A program made the translations under genes and the position numbers. A stretch of 64,000 nucleotides of DNA from Lentzea alba (GTDB taxonomy: Bacteria; Actinomycetota; Actinomycetes; Mycobacteriales; Pseudonocardiaceae). A model generated the notes under the pieces. The model searched no databases. It saw only the letters and a program-made list of their open reading frames with translations, and was not told where the DNA came from. The stretch covers positions 620,001-684,000 of the forward strand of contig NZ_JAAMPJ010000003.1 in the NCBI RefSeq assembly GCF_011067745.1, written 5' to 3'. Shown in pieces: positions 1 to 7,751 of this stretch (positions are counted from its first letter, which is position 1; each line of letters opens with the position of its first letter).

Positions 1-2637
1 GCCGAACCGATCGGCAGCTGGGAGAGCCCGGACGGAAACCTGCGCGGCCACTACACCGGCCACTTCCTGACGCTGCTGGCGCAGTCCTACGCCTCCACCG
101 GTGAGCGGATCTTCAAGGACAAGCTCGACTACGTGGTCACCGCGCTGGGCGAGTGCCAGGACGCGCTGGCCGAGGCAGCCCGCAAGCCGACCCCCAGGGT
201 GCCCGGCCGGTCGGGCACCGCGCTGCGGCTGACCGGCACCCCGAACGGGCACCTCACCGGCGACGCGGACCGCGTCGCCGTGCCCGCCGGCGTCACGAAG
301 GGCCTGACCGACTTCACCGTGGCCACCTGGGTCAACCTGGCGGTGCGGGACGCGGACGCGCGGATCTTCGACTTCGGCCGGCCCGGTGACAGCACCGCCG
401 ACGCACAGGTCCGGATGTACCTCACCGCCCACACGTCGACCGGTGGGCCGCGATTCGCGATCACCACCAGCGGCAGCGCCGGTGAGCAACGCGTCGACGC
501 CACGACACAGCTGGTCGCCGGCCGGTGGACGCACATTGCCGTCACCAAGGCGGGCAACACAGGCACCATCTACGTCGACGGAGTGGCGGCCGGTACCGGC
601 ACTCTCGGCCTCGGACCGGCCGACCTGGGCGACACCACCGCGAACTGGCTCGGCCGGGCCCAGTTCCCGCAGGCCAACATCAAGTTCCTCAACGCGACCA
701 TCGACGAGTTCCAGCTCTTCGGTCGTGCTCTCACCGCCGCCGAGGTGGCGGCTGTGGCGCAGAACGCCGGCGCGGCGGGCACCGCGGACCTGGTGGCGTG
801 GTACCGGTTCGACGAGAACCCCGGTCCGTCCGTCGTGGACTCGTCGGGACGGGGCAACCACGCCGAGTTCTTCGGCGCCACCGACGGGCGGCGGCACCCC
901 GGCTTCCTCTCGGCGTACACCGAGGCCCAGTTCATCCGGCTGGAGGAGTTCACGAACTACAGCGGGGCCGGCATCTGGGCGCCCTACTACACCCTGCACA
1001 AGATCGTGCGAGGTCTGCTCGACGCGTACCACCTGGCGGGCAACGCGCAGGCGTTGGAGATCGCTCGCAAGGTGGGCGACTGGGTGCGCAGCCGTTTGTC
1101 CACAGTGGAGCGGGACCGGCTGAACCGGATGTGGTCGCTGCACATCGCCGGCGAGTACGGCGGCATGAACGAGAACATGGCCCATCTCGCCGCCCTCGAA
1201 CCCGACCGCGACCGCAGGGCCGGCTATCTCGCGACGGCCAAGTGCTTCGACAACCGCCGCACGGTGTTCCCCGCGGCGGTGGAGAACCGCGATGTGCTGC
1301 GAGGTATCCACGTCAACCAGCACGTGCCGCAGTTCATCGGCTATCTGCGCGTCTTCGAGCAGAACACCGCCGAACGCGACTACTTCACGGCGGCGGAGAA
1401 CTTCTGGCACATGGTGGTGCCGCACCGCATGTTCAGCCACGGCTCGGCCGGCGGCCAGTACGCGGCGGGCGACGGCTATCCCGCCAACACCAACGCGGAG
1501 CTCTTCCAGCCGCGCGGCGACATCGCGCGCTCGCTGACCTATCAGACCCGGCCCGAGACGGAACCGGACAGCGGCGGCGGCGAGACCTGCTCCACCTACA
1601 ACCTCCTGAAGCTGACCAGGAACCTGTTCTGCCACCAGCCGGACGCCGCGTTCATGGACTACTACGAACGCGGTCTGGTGAACCACGTCCTCGGTTCGCG
1701 GCAGGACGCGGACAGCGACGCCGAGCCGCTGGTGACCTACTTCCTGCCGGCGCATCCCGGCGCCACCAGGGGGTTCGGCAACCTCGGCACCTGCTGCGGC
1801 GGCACCGGGCTGGAGAACCACACCAAGTACCAGGACACGATCTACTTCCGGTCGGCCGGCGGCGGGACCCTTTACGTCAACCTCTACATCGCGTCCACCC
1901 TGAAGTGGGACGCCTTCACGATCACCCAGCAGACGGACTTCCCGCGTGAGCAGAAGAGCACGCTGACCGTCTCCGGGCGCGGCCGGCTGGAGATCAAGCT
2001 CAGGGTGCCGGGCTGGGCCCGCAAGGGCTTCACCGTGCGGATCAACGGTGTCGTGCAGCAGGCGAAGGCCGTGCCCGGCACGTATCTCAGCCTGAACCGG
2101 TTCTGGTGGCCGGGCGACCGGATCGAGATCACGATGCCGTTCAGCCTCCGGGTCGAACGGGCACTGGACGACCCGGCCGTGCAGAGCCTGCTGTACGGCC
2201 CGCTGGTGCTGCCCGCGTTGAACGACTCGCGGACCTGGCGGACGTTCTCGTTCTACCGGCACCTCAAGCTCGACGGCGACCTGCGCACGGCGGTCAGCCC
2301 GCTGGGGCAGCCCAACTTCTTCACCACGCACGGCCACACGTTGCGGCCGCTCTACATCGGCGTGGACGACGCGCACCACCTCTACTTCAAGCGGCTGGAG
2401 CCGACCGTGGTGTTCGGGTCGGCCGACTCCGCGGTGTCCAACGAGACGGTGGACGACGAAGGCTTCTCGTTCCTCGACCGCGTCTGGCAGGCGGCGCCGT
2501 TCCCGAACCACGACCGGTTCGTCCGGCGGGTCCGGGACGTGTCGGCGGAGTGGCAGCGGCGCGGCAGGTTCACCCGGCACGACCGCGAGGCCGTGATCGA
2601 CGCCGCCGTGCGGGCCGAGGAAAGCCTGCGCCCCTGA
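1..2637 (+). CDS. GH127-type beta-L-arabinofuranosidase (DUF1680) with internal LamG domain, 5' partial
   Basis: Open from the first base, so the start lies upstream of the window; 878 residues are visible. GH127 enzymes remove terminal beta-L-arabinofuranosyl residues from plant glycans and glycoproteins. The early GHYTGHFL stretch and the whole C-terminal half are GH127-like. The residues that in characterised GH127 enzymes bind zinc and supply the cysteine nucleophile are present: Glu and Cys of GETC (bases 1581-1589) and the Cys pair of GTCCGG (1792-1797). Between residues of about 70 and 265 (bases 210-800) lies a LamG/concanavalin-type beta-sandwich (FTVATWVNL, WTHIAVTK, IYVDG, IDEFQLFGRALT). 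The catalytic fold resumes after it, so this is an insertion rather than a terminal module. Secretion is likely but the signal peptide is outside the window. Confidence 0.85.
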   Translation, partial: AEPIGSWESPDGNLRGHYTGHFLTLLAQSYASTGERIFKDKLDYVVTALGECQDALAEAARKPTPRVPGRSGTALRLTGTPNGHLTGDADRVAVPAGVTKGLTDFTVATWVNLAVRDADARIFDFGRPGDSTADAQVRMYLTAHTSTGGPRFAITTSGSAGEQRVDATTQLVAGRWTHIAVTKAGNTGTIYVDGVAAGTGTLGLGPADLGDTTANWLGRAQFPQANIKFLNATIDEFQLFGRALTAAEVAAVAQNAGAAGTADLVAWYRFDENPGPSVVDSSGRGNHAEFFGATDGRRHPGFLSAYTEAQFIRLEEFTNYSGAGIWAPYYTLHKIVRGLLDAYHLAGNAQALEIARKVGDWVRSRLSTVERDRLNRMWSLHIAGEYGGMNENMAHLAALEPDRDRRAGYLATAKCFDNRRTVFPAAVENRDVLRGIHVNQHVPQFIGYLRVFEQNTAERDYFTAAENFWHMVVPHRMFSHGSAGGQYAAGDGYPANTNAELFQPRGDIARSLTYQTRPETEPDSGGGETCSTYNLLKLTRNLFCHQPDAAFMDYYERGLVNHVLGSRQDADSDAEPLVTYFLPAHPGATRGFGNLGTCCGGTGLENHTKYQDTIYFRSAGGGTLYVNLYIASTLKWDAFTITQQTDFPREQKSTLTVSGRGRLEIKLRVPGWARKGFTVRINGVVQQAKAVPGTYLSLNRFWWPGDRIEITMPFSLRVERALDDPAVQSLLYGPLVLPALNDSRTWRTFSFYRHLKLDGDLRTAVSPLGQPNFFTTHGHTLRPLYIGVDDAHHLYFKRLEPTVVFGSADSAVSNETVDDEGFSFLDRVWQAAPFPNHDRFVRRVRDVSAEWQRRGRFTRHDREAVIDAAVRAEESLRP

Positions 2638-2731
2638 ACCGTCCATTGGACTGGCGCGGACGGACCAATGTTCGATTGATTTGAATGCTCGATCTTTTGC
2701 TGTTCTCCCCGGTGTGCCTAAGATCGGGAGA

Positions 2732-3034
2732 GTGGCCGACGATTCGAATGACAGTTCGCCGTCCGGAAAACCTGAAAAACTGACCGCGGTATTGGCAATT
2801 CGAGTCGCAACGGAGCAGTTCAGTGCTCTGATCGGCAGGACCCCTGAAGCCGTTTCGGGGATTCGAGCCGTGCCGGACGGCGGGTGGTCGGTGTTGGTCG
2901 ACGTCGTCGAACTCGAACGAATTCCGGCCACCACCAGCATCATTGCGACCTATCGCGTCGACGTCGACGCCGCCGGTGAGCTGTGCGGTTGTGAACGGCT
3001 CCGGCGCTACACCCGTGGAACGACCGACATGTGA
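2732..3034 (+). CDS. gvpO: Gas vesicle protein GvpO
   Basis: 100-residue GvpO-family protein, the first gene of a gas vesicle operon. The conserved core is visible: an ATEQFSALIGRTPEAVSGI helix, the VDVVELERIP strand, then IIATYRVDVD and a C-terminal RLRRYTRG. GvpO is an accessory or regulatory gas vesicle protein found at the head of many actinobacterial gvp clusters. I chose the GTG at 2732. The frame is open back to a TTG at 2681, but those extra 17 codons do not resemble the family. A GGGAG lies just before the GTG, with tight spacing. gvpJ follows after 15 bp. Confidence 0.85.
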   Translation: MADDSNDSSPSGKPEKLTAVLAIRVATEQFSALIGRTPEAVSGIRAVPDGGWSVLVDVVELERIPATTSIIATYRVDVDAAGELCGCERLRRYTRGTTDM

Positions 3035-3049
3035 CGGGATGGGTTCTTC

Positions 3050-3367
3050 GTGGACAACAGATCCGGTTCGCTCGCCGACACGTTGGAACGCGTCCTGGAC
3101 AAAGGTGTGGTGATCGTCGGGGACATCGCCGTCTGCGTGGTGGACATCGAGCTGCTCACACTGCGGGTGCGGTTGTTCATCGCTTCCGCGCAGACCGCGC
3201 GTGAGATGGGAATGGACTGGTGGACCAACGATCCGTTCTTCACCCCCAAAGCGGTGGAACGGGCCGACGAGACGAACGAGCTCGCCCGGCAGAACGCCGC
3301 GCTGCGCGACCGCGTCGCGGAGCTGGAGCGGACGGTGCGGCGGACGGCGGAGGAAGAGCGACGATGA
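3050..3367 (+). CDS. gvpJ: Gas vesicle protein of the GvpA/GvpJ family
   Basis: 105 residues. Residues 7-50 are the small hydrophobic GvpA-type shell fold (SLADTLERVLDKGVVI, then VDIELLTLRVRLFIAS). The following AREMGMDWWTNDP segment and an acidic/basic coiled-coil tail rich in Glu and Arg are typical of the minor shell protein GvpJ rather than the major GvpA. It probably forms the tips or nucleates assembly. The start is GTG at 3050 with GACGGGATGGG upstream, and the stop overlaps the gvpF start (ATGA). Confidence 0.8.
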   Translation: MDNRSGSLADTLERVLDKGVVIVGDIAVCVVDIELLTLRVRLFIASAQTAREMGMDWWTNDPFFTPKAVERADETNELARQNAALRDRVAELERTVRRTAEEERR

Positions 3368-4047
3368 GCCGCGGCCTGTACGCCTACGCGATCACCAGGG
3401 ATCAGCCCGTCGATCTCGCCGGGCCGTGGTTGATCGGCCATCGGGGACTGGCTCTCGTCGTGGCCGAGGTCGAGCTGGCGCGGTTCGCCGGGCTCGAGTT
3501 CGAGGAACCCTCCGAGGACAGTCCGCTGGCCGTGCTGGCCCGCTACCACGACGCCGTGGTGCGCTCGGTGTTCCGGCACGCACCCGTGTTGCCGCTGCGG
3601 TTCGGCACCGTCCTGGACAGCGTCGACGCGGCCGTGCGGCTGCTCAGCGCTCGCCACGAGGAGGTGTCGGCCTGGCTGAGCCGAGTCGAGGGGCGCCAGG
3701 AGTGGGGAGTCAAAGTGCGTGCGGCGCAACGGGAACCGGCGCACCTGGACGACGTGTCCGGTACGGCCTACCTGACCCTTCGCCGGCAGCGGCTCGTCGA
3801 CGCCGACCTCGCCCGTCGTGCCGCCGCGACGTTGCACCAGGCGCTGCGCGACCGGGCGGACGAGAGCGTGTGCCGTGACCTCACCCGTGATCTGCTGCTG
3901 GAAGGGGCCTATCTGGTCGATGCCGGCCACGAGGAGGAGTTCCACGCCGAACTCGGCCGGCTGACGGCGGAACTGGGGCTCTCGGTGGAGATCACCGGGC
4001 CGTGGCCGCCGTACTCGTTCACGAAGGTGGAGTTCGCCGATGCCTGA
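3364..4047 (+). CDS. gvpF: Gas vesicle protein GvpF/GvpL family (first copy)
   Basis: 227 residues of the GvpL/GvpF family. It opens with GLYAYAITRD, followed by LARYHDAVVRSVFRHAPVLPLRFGT, the segment conserved in this family, and ends with ITGPWPPYSFTKVEF, the usual C-terminal signature. GvpF and GvpL are accessory or assembly proteins that contact GvpA. It is coupled to gvpJ by a 4-bp ATGA overlap and overlaps the next small gene by 8 bp. Confidence 0.9.
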   Translation: MSRGLYAYAITRDQPVDLAGPWLIGHRGLALVVAEVELARFAGLEFEEPSEDSPLAVLARYHDAVVRSVFRHAPVLPLRFGTVLDSVDAAVRLLSARHEEVSAWLSRVEGRQEWGVKVRAAQREPAHLDDVSGTAYLTLRRQRLVDADLARRAAATLHQALRDRADESVCRDLTRDLLLEGAYLVDAGHEEEFHAELGRLTAELGLSVEITGPWPPYSFTKVEFADA

Positions 4048-4198
4048 GCACGGCACCGCGAGTCTGGTCGACCTGCTCGACCGGGTCGTGCACCGAGGCG
4101 CGGTGGTGCGCGGCGACGTCGTGATCGCGTTGGCGGGCGTGGAACTCATCCGGCTCGACCTGAGGTTGCTGTTGATCGGCATCGGCGGCGGGCGATGA
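4040..4198 (+). CDS. gvpS: Very short GvpA-family protein, GvpS-like (52 aa)
   Basis: A 52-residue reading frame that automatic length cut-offs easily miss. It starts with ATG at 4040 inside the gvpF stop region and ends in a TGA that overlaps the gvpK ATG. The sequence keeps the GvpA-type fold (SLVDLLDRVVHRGAVV, then VIALAGVELIRLDLRLLL) and stops directly after the second hydrophobic strand, without the usual tail. The family match, the fully overlapping position and the spacing argue that it is real. The name GvpS is by position and similarity; it could equally be called GvpM or another minor GvpA paralogue. Confidence 0.75.
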   Translation: MPEHGTASLVDLLDRVVHRGAVVRGDVVIALAGVELIRLDLRLLLIGIGGGR

Positions 4199-4464
4199 GC
4201 GCACAGGACGCGGGCCGCGGACTGGGCCGGATCGTGGTGGCCGTGCTGGAGATCGTGTGCGAACTGCTCGAGCGTCAGGCGCTGCGCCGGGTGGACGCGG
4301 GCACCCTCACCGCGCAGGAGGTGGAGAACCTCGGTCAGGCGCTGATCTCGCTGCAACGCCAGTTCGCGGCGTTGCGCGAAGCACTCGGAGATCCCGACAC
4401 GTCCGGTGTCCGGCTTCCGGTCGACATCGCGAGCTTGTCGCACGAAGAGAGGACATCACCGTGA
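4195..4464 (+). CDS. gvpK: Gas vesicle protein GvpK
   Basis: 89 residues matching GvpK. It has a helical N-terminus (GRIVVAVLEIVCELLERQALRR), then GTLTAQEVENLGQALISLQ, the most conserved block of the family, and a short C-terminal tail (VRLPVDIASL). GvpK is a small accessory protein essential for vesicle formation in several organisms. It overlaps its neighbours on both sides by 4 bp (ATGA and GTGA), so translation is coupled. Confidence 0.9.
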   Translation: MSAQDAGRGLGRIVVAVLEIVCELLERQALRRVDAGTLTAQEVENLGQALISLQRQFAALREALGDPDTSGVRLPVDIASLSHEERTSP

Positions 4465-4844
4465 CCGCTCCTGCCATCCCGAACTCCGGCGGCCTCGCCG
4501 ACGTGCTGAACGTCCTGCTGGACAAGGGACTCGTGATCGACGCGTCGGTGAAGGTCTCGCTGATCGGCATCGAGATCCTGAGCATCGACATCAAGGTCGT
4601 GATCGCGAGCGTCGACACCTACATCCGGTACCTGGAGGCGATGCAACGGCTGGAGGCCACCCGCCGCGGTCTGGCGGCGGCGCCGCCCGCCGCACAGGGC
4701 ATCGGCGGCACCTACGGCCTGCTGGCCTCGGCCGTGCCGGCCATGGTCACTCCCGCCGTGGTCACGCCCGCGCCCGCCGTGGTCACGCCCGCGCCCGCCA
4801 TGGTCACGCCGGCACCCGCCCCGGCGGAGGAGCCGCAGTCGTGA
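4461..4844 (+). CDS. gvpA: Major gas vesicle shell protein GvpA-like with repeat tail
   Basis: 127 residues. Residues 9-60 are the closest match in this cluster to the main shell protein GvpA (LADVLNVLLDKGLVIDASVK, SLIGIEILSIDIKVVIASVDTYIRYLEA). An Ala-rich linker follows, then an unusual tail built from seven-residue AxVTPAP units (x is Val or Met). Most GvpA proteins are about 70-75 residues and lack such a tail. The start is GTG at 4461 overlapping gvpK, and the stop overlaps gvpL. Confidence 0.85.
   Translation: MTAPAIPNSGGLADVLNVLLDKGLVIDASVKVSLIGIEILSIDIKVVIASVDTYIRYLEAMQRLEATRRGLAAAPPAAQGIGGTYGLLASAVPAMVTPAVVTPAPAVVTPAPAMVTPAPAPAEEPQS
4740..4817 (+). repeat. 21-bp tandem repeat in the 3' end of gvpA
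   Basis: One partial and three full copies of a 21-bp unit (GCC-RTG-GTC-ACG-CCC-GCG-CCC), each encoding A(V/M)VTPAP. The copies start at 4740 (15 bp), 4755, 4776 and 4797. Bases differ mainly at third positions and in the Val/Met codon, consistent with slippage expansion under coding constraint. Confidence 0.85.
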
Positions 4845-5551
4845 GCCTGTTCCTGCACGGCGTGGTGCGAGCGGGGCACCGGCTGCCGGAGGGCTCGCCG
4901 TTGAGGTTGGTGGGCCTGGACGAGTACGCCGTCGTGGTCAGCGACCGGCGTGCGGATCACGGGTTGACCGAACAGGAGGCAACTGATCACCTGGCCGGGT
5001 TGTGCGCGCTGTTGCCGGGCGGACCGGTGCTGCCGTTGCGGATCGGCACGACCGCGGTGGACGAGGCCGCGGCCCGCGCCGCCGTGGTCGCGCTGGGGAC
5101 GTCGGTGTTGCGGCACAATCTCGAACGGCTCGACGGCGTGGCGGAGATGCACGTGCGGTTGGTGTTCGACGAGGACACCGCGCTTCGGGCGGTCCACGCC
5201 CAGGGAACGTTCACCGGCCGGGGCGGCGACCTGACCTCCACCATCGCGCAGGGCGAACTGATCGCGCGGGAAATCGTGGCGTGGCGCCGGAACCAGGTCG
5301 ACTCGATGCTCGCGCCGGTGGCGGCGATGGCGCGTTCGGTCGCTCTGGTCGACGCACCGGAACACACCGAGGAGATCCGCGCGTTCCTCGTGCGGCTGGA
5401 TCGGGTCGAGGCCGTGCGGAACGCGGTCACCGGGCTCGGCGACGTCGTGGCGACGTGTGCCGGTCCGCTGCCCGCGTTCCACTTCCTCGAGCTGACACCG
5501 CGGACAGCGCAGCGGCAGGATTTCCGACCGGCGTCGCGCTGGGGCTGGTAG
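4841..5551 (+). CDS. gvpL: Gas vesicle protein GvpL/GvpF family (second copy)
   Basis: 236 residues, the second GvpL/F paralogue. It has LFLHGVVRAGH at the start, GGPVLPLRIGT, a long central helix and a C-terminal GPLPAFHFLEL where the first copy has GPWPPYSFTKVEF. It starts at GTG 4841, overlapping the gvpA stop by 4 bp, and closes the operon. A strong hairpin follows directly at the stop codon. No gvpN (AAA ATPase) or gvpG is present in the cluster. Confidence 0.85.
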   Translation: MSLFLHGVVRAGHRLPEGSPLRLVGLDEYAVVVSDRRADHGLTEQEATDHLAGLCALLPGGPVLPLRIGTTAVDEAAARAAVVALGTSVLRHNLERLDGVAEMHVRLVFDEDTALRAVHAQGTFTGRGGDLTSTIAQGELIAREIVAWRRNQVDSMLAPVAAMARSVALVDAPEHTEEIRAFLVRLDRVEAVRNAVTGLGDVVATCAGPLPAFHFLELTPRTAQRQDFRPASRWGW

Positions 5552-5584
5552 GCCGTGGGGCGGAGGCGCGTCCGCCCCACGGCC
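5551..5584. terminator. Bidirectional hairpin terminator between gvpL and a convergent gene
   Basis: Perfect 14-bp stem (5551-5564 with 5571-5584) and a 6-nt loop. It begins on the last base of the gvpL stop and ends 9 bp before the stop of the convergent beta-propeller gene. There is no T-run, as is usual for high-GC actinobacterial terminators. Confidence 0.75.
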
Positions 5585-5593
5585 GGTCCGTGA

Positions 5594-6859
5594 TCAGCGC
5601 CTGGCGCCGGTCCAGTCCGCGGAGATGCGCGCGATGCGGACGCGTTGCGGGTGGTCACCCACGGGCACGGAGGCCACCTTCTGGCCGGTGCCGAAGTCGA
5701 TCGCGGTCACCTGGTCGGAGCCGCTCTCGGAGATGACGCACGAGCGGCCGTCGCCGCTCACCGTGGCCCAGTACGGCTTGGAGGCCGTGACGAGCGGGCC
5801 TTCCTGCAGGGTGTTGCGGTCGACGACGGTGGCGTAGTCGTCCATCGTTCCGGCGACGCACAGCTTGCTGCCGTCCGGGCTCATGGACAGGCCGTGGTGG
5901 CGCGAGTCGTTGACGTACGTCGTGCGGTCGTCGCTGGTGTTGGAGTTCTTCGGCAGCGTCTTGACCCGCGTGACCTTGTCGGTGGCGACGTCGTACTCGA
6001 TGAAGCCGTTGAAGAACGACACCTGGAAGTACAGCTTCGAGTAGTCCGGGCTGAAGACCGCGGGCCGCACGGCGTTGGAGAGGTCCTTGCGGCCGAAGGC
6101 GTCCAGCCGGCTGCGCATGTCGATGGTGCGGACGATCTGGTAGGTGTTGGCGTCGACGACCGTGATGTGCCGGTCGCCCTTCATGAAGTCCTGCCAGGGC
6201 GCGTCGAAGTTGTTGTTGACCTCGCCGATCGACATGTTCCAGAGGTACCGGCCGCCGTTGGTGAACACGTTCTCGTGCGGCTTGTCACCGCCCTTGAAGG
6301 AACCGAGCTGCTGACCGGTGTTGATGTCCAGCACGTGCACGGTGTTGGAGGTCGACGCCGAGACCGCGATCTTGGTGCCGTCGGGGGAGACGGCCATGTG
6401 GTCGGAGCGGAAGCCCGACACCGGGAACCGCCACTTGATCTGCCCGGTCGCGAGGTCGAGGGAGACGACGTCGGCGAAGCTGGGCCGCGAGACGACCATC
6501 GCCGTGCCGTCGGGGGTGGCGTACATGTCGTCGACGAACTGGTCGTGGCCCTCGCCGGGGCCCGACCGGATGCCGAGGAAGAACGCCAGCTTGATCGGGT
6601 TGAGGTAGATCTCGGTCAGGCGGGCGTCCTTGTCGGGGATGACGTTCAGCCGGCCGATCTTGGCGAAGTCGCCGGTGGACTTGATGACGTCGGCGGTGCC
6701 GTCCCAGTTGTTGCCGACGAACATCACTTCGCGCAGCGGGGCCGCGGAGGCGGCCGGCGCGGTGACGCAGGCGGCGAGCACTGCCGCCGAGGCGACGGCG
6801 TGGGTGATGCGACGGCGCGTGAGAGCGTTTCCGTTGGCTTTCCGAGCAGGGTCGGACAT
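5594..6859 (-). CDS. Secreted YncE/YVTN-type beta-propeller protein
   Basis: 421 residues from ATG 6859, which has GGAG seven bases upstream. An upstream extension of the open frame is not protein-like. The N-terminus has an Arg triplet, a hydrophobic stretch and an ASA cleavage site. A LAAC sequence inside the signal could also act as a lipobox, so exported versus lipid-anchored is unresolved. The rest shows repeated propeller blades (DHMAVSPDGTKIAVS, HHGLSMSPDGSKLCVA, YWATVSGDGRSCVIS) of the YVTN/YncE class, whose members usually bind or sense rather than catalyse. It is divergent from a TetR gene across a large palindrome, so that regulator probably controls it. The ligand is unknown. Confidence 0.75.
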   Translation of the reverse strand: MSDPARKANGNALTRRRITHAVASAAVLAACVTAPAASAAPLREVMFVGNNWDGTADVIKSTGDFAKIGRLNVIPDKDARLTEIYLNPIKLAFFLGIRSGPGEGHDQFVDDMYATPDGTAMVVSRPSFADVVSLDLATGQIKWRFPVSGFRSDHMAVSPDGTKIAVSASTSNTVHVLDINTGQQLGSFKGGDKPHENVFTNGGRYLWNMSIGEVNNNFDAPWQDFMKGDRHITVVDANTYQIVRTIDMRSRLDAFGRKDLSNAVRPAVFSPDYSKLYFQVSFFNGFIEYDVATDKVTRVKTLPKNSNTSDDRTTYVNDSRHHGLSMSPDGSKLCVAGTMDDYATVVDRNTLQEGPLVTASKPYWATVSGDGRSCVISESGSDQVTAIDFGTGQKVASVPVGDHPQRVRIARISADWTGARR

Positions 6860-6912
6860 GGCATCTCCGAGTGAGGTGGGCGCCGACGGGGAAGGCGCGT
6901 GCCGCAGGGGAA

Positions 6913-6936
6913 ATCTGAACTTGGTCAAGTTCAGAT
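6913..6936. promoter_or_regulatory. 24-bp palindromic operator between beta-propeller and TetR genes
   Basis: Two perfect 11-bp arms (ATCTGAACTTG and its complement) around a 2-bp centre, in the 157-bp divergent intergenic region. It is 54 bp from the beta-propeller start and 81 bp from the TetR start. Size and symmetry fit a dimeric TetR-family operator. Confidence 0.75.
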
Positions 6937-7016
6937 CTTGGCTACTGGATAGTAGGCTGGTGTGATGCCAGCCACAAGACCAGTGGGGAAATCCGCTGCG
7001 CAGATCCACTGGAGGC

Positions 7017-7664
7017 GTGTTGGCGGGCAGGATCACCCCAGCTGAGGGCCGCTACGGGGGCAAGGACGCGGCCGAGCGCCGGGGCGAGCGGCGCAGGCGT
7101 TTCCAGGAGGCGGGCCTGGAGCTGTTCGGCACCGGGCTGGGCTACCGGGGCACCCGCCTGGGCGATCTGTGCAAGGCCGCCGGGCTCTCCAGCCGGCAGT
7201 TCTACGAGGAGTACCGCACCCTGGAAGATCTGCTGGCCGACCTGCACCTGTACGTCAACGACGTGGCGGGCAAGGCCGTCGCCGCCGCGCTGCCCTCGTT
7301 CGGGCACCTGACCCTGACCGAGTCGCTGCCGATGTTGGTGCACGCCTACGTGCAGGGCGCCTGCGCCGACCTGCGGCACGCCCGCATCGCCTACGTCGAG
7401 GTCGTCGGCGTCAGCCCCCGGATGGACCGCCAGCGCCTCGAACGCCGCGCCATCTGGGTCGAGCTGATCAACCGGCTCGCGGCGGAGGCGGTCAACCGCG
7501 GCGAGATCCCTCCCGGCAACTACCGGATCACCGCGGCGGCCATCATCGGCACCATCAACGGTCTGATGCACGACTGGGTCGTCGGGTGGGTCGACGCGAG
7601 GCTGGACGAGGTCGCGGACGAACTGGTCCAGATGGTGCTCGGCAGGTACCAGATCGCCACCTGA
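7017..7664 (+). CDS. TetR-family transcriptional regulator
   Basis: 215 residues. Residues 20-68 form the TetR helix-turn-helix (RRRRFQEAGLELFGTGLGYR, then LGDLCKAAGLSSRQFYEEYR, with the Arg-Gln-Phe-Tyr recognition helix). The rest is an all-helical ligand-binding domain of no recognisable subclass. The start is GTG at 7017 behind GGAGG with short spacing; the in-frame TTG at 7020 is an alternative. By position it represses itself and the divergent beta-propeller gene through the palindrome at 6913-6936. Confidence 0.85.
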   Translation: MLAGRITPAEGRYGGKDAAERRGERRRRFQEAGLELFGTGLGYRGTRLGDLCKAAGLSSRQFYEEYRTLEDLLADLHLYVNDVAGKAVAAALPSFGHLTLTESLPMLVHAYVQGACADLRHARIAYVEVVGVSPRMDRQRLERRAIWVELINRLAAEAVNRGEIPPGNYRITAAAIIGTINGLMHDWVVGWVDARLDEVADELVQMVLGRYQIAT

Positions 7665-7751
7665 GGCCGTCGGTGGACTGTCGACGGATTGTCGACGGGC
7701 TCTGCCAGCGTGAGCGCCGACCGAATCGTGTCCAACCGGAAGGTACTCACC

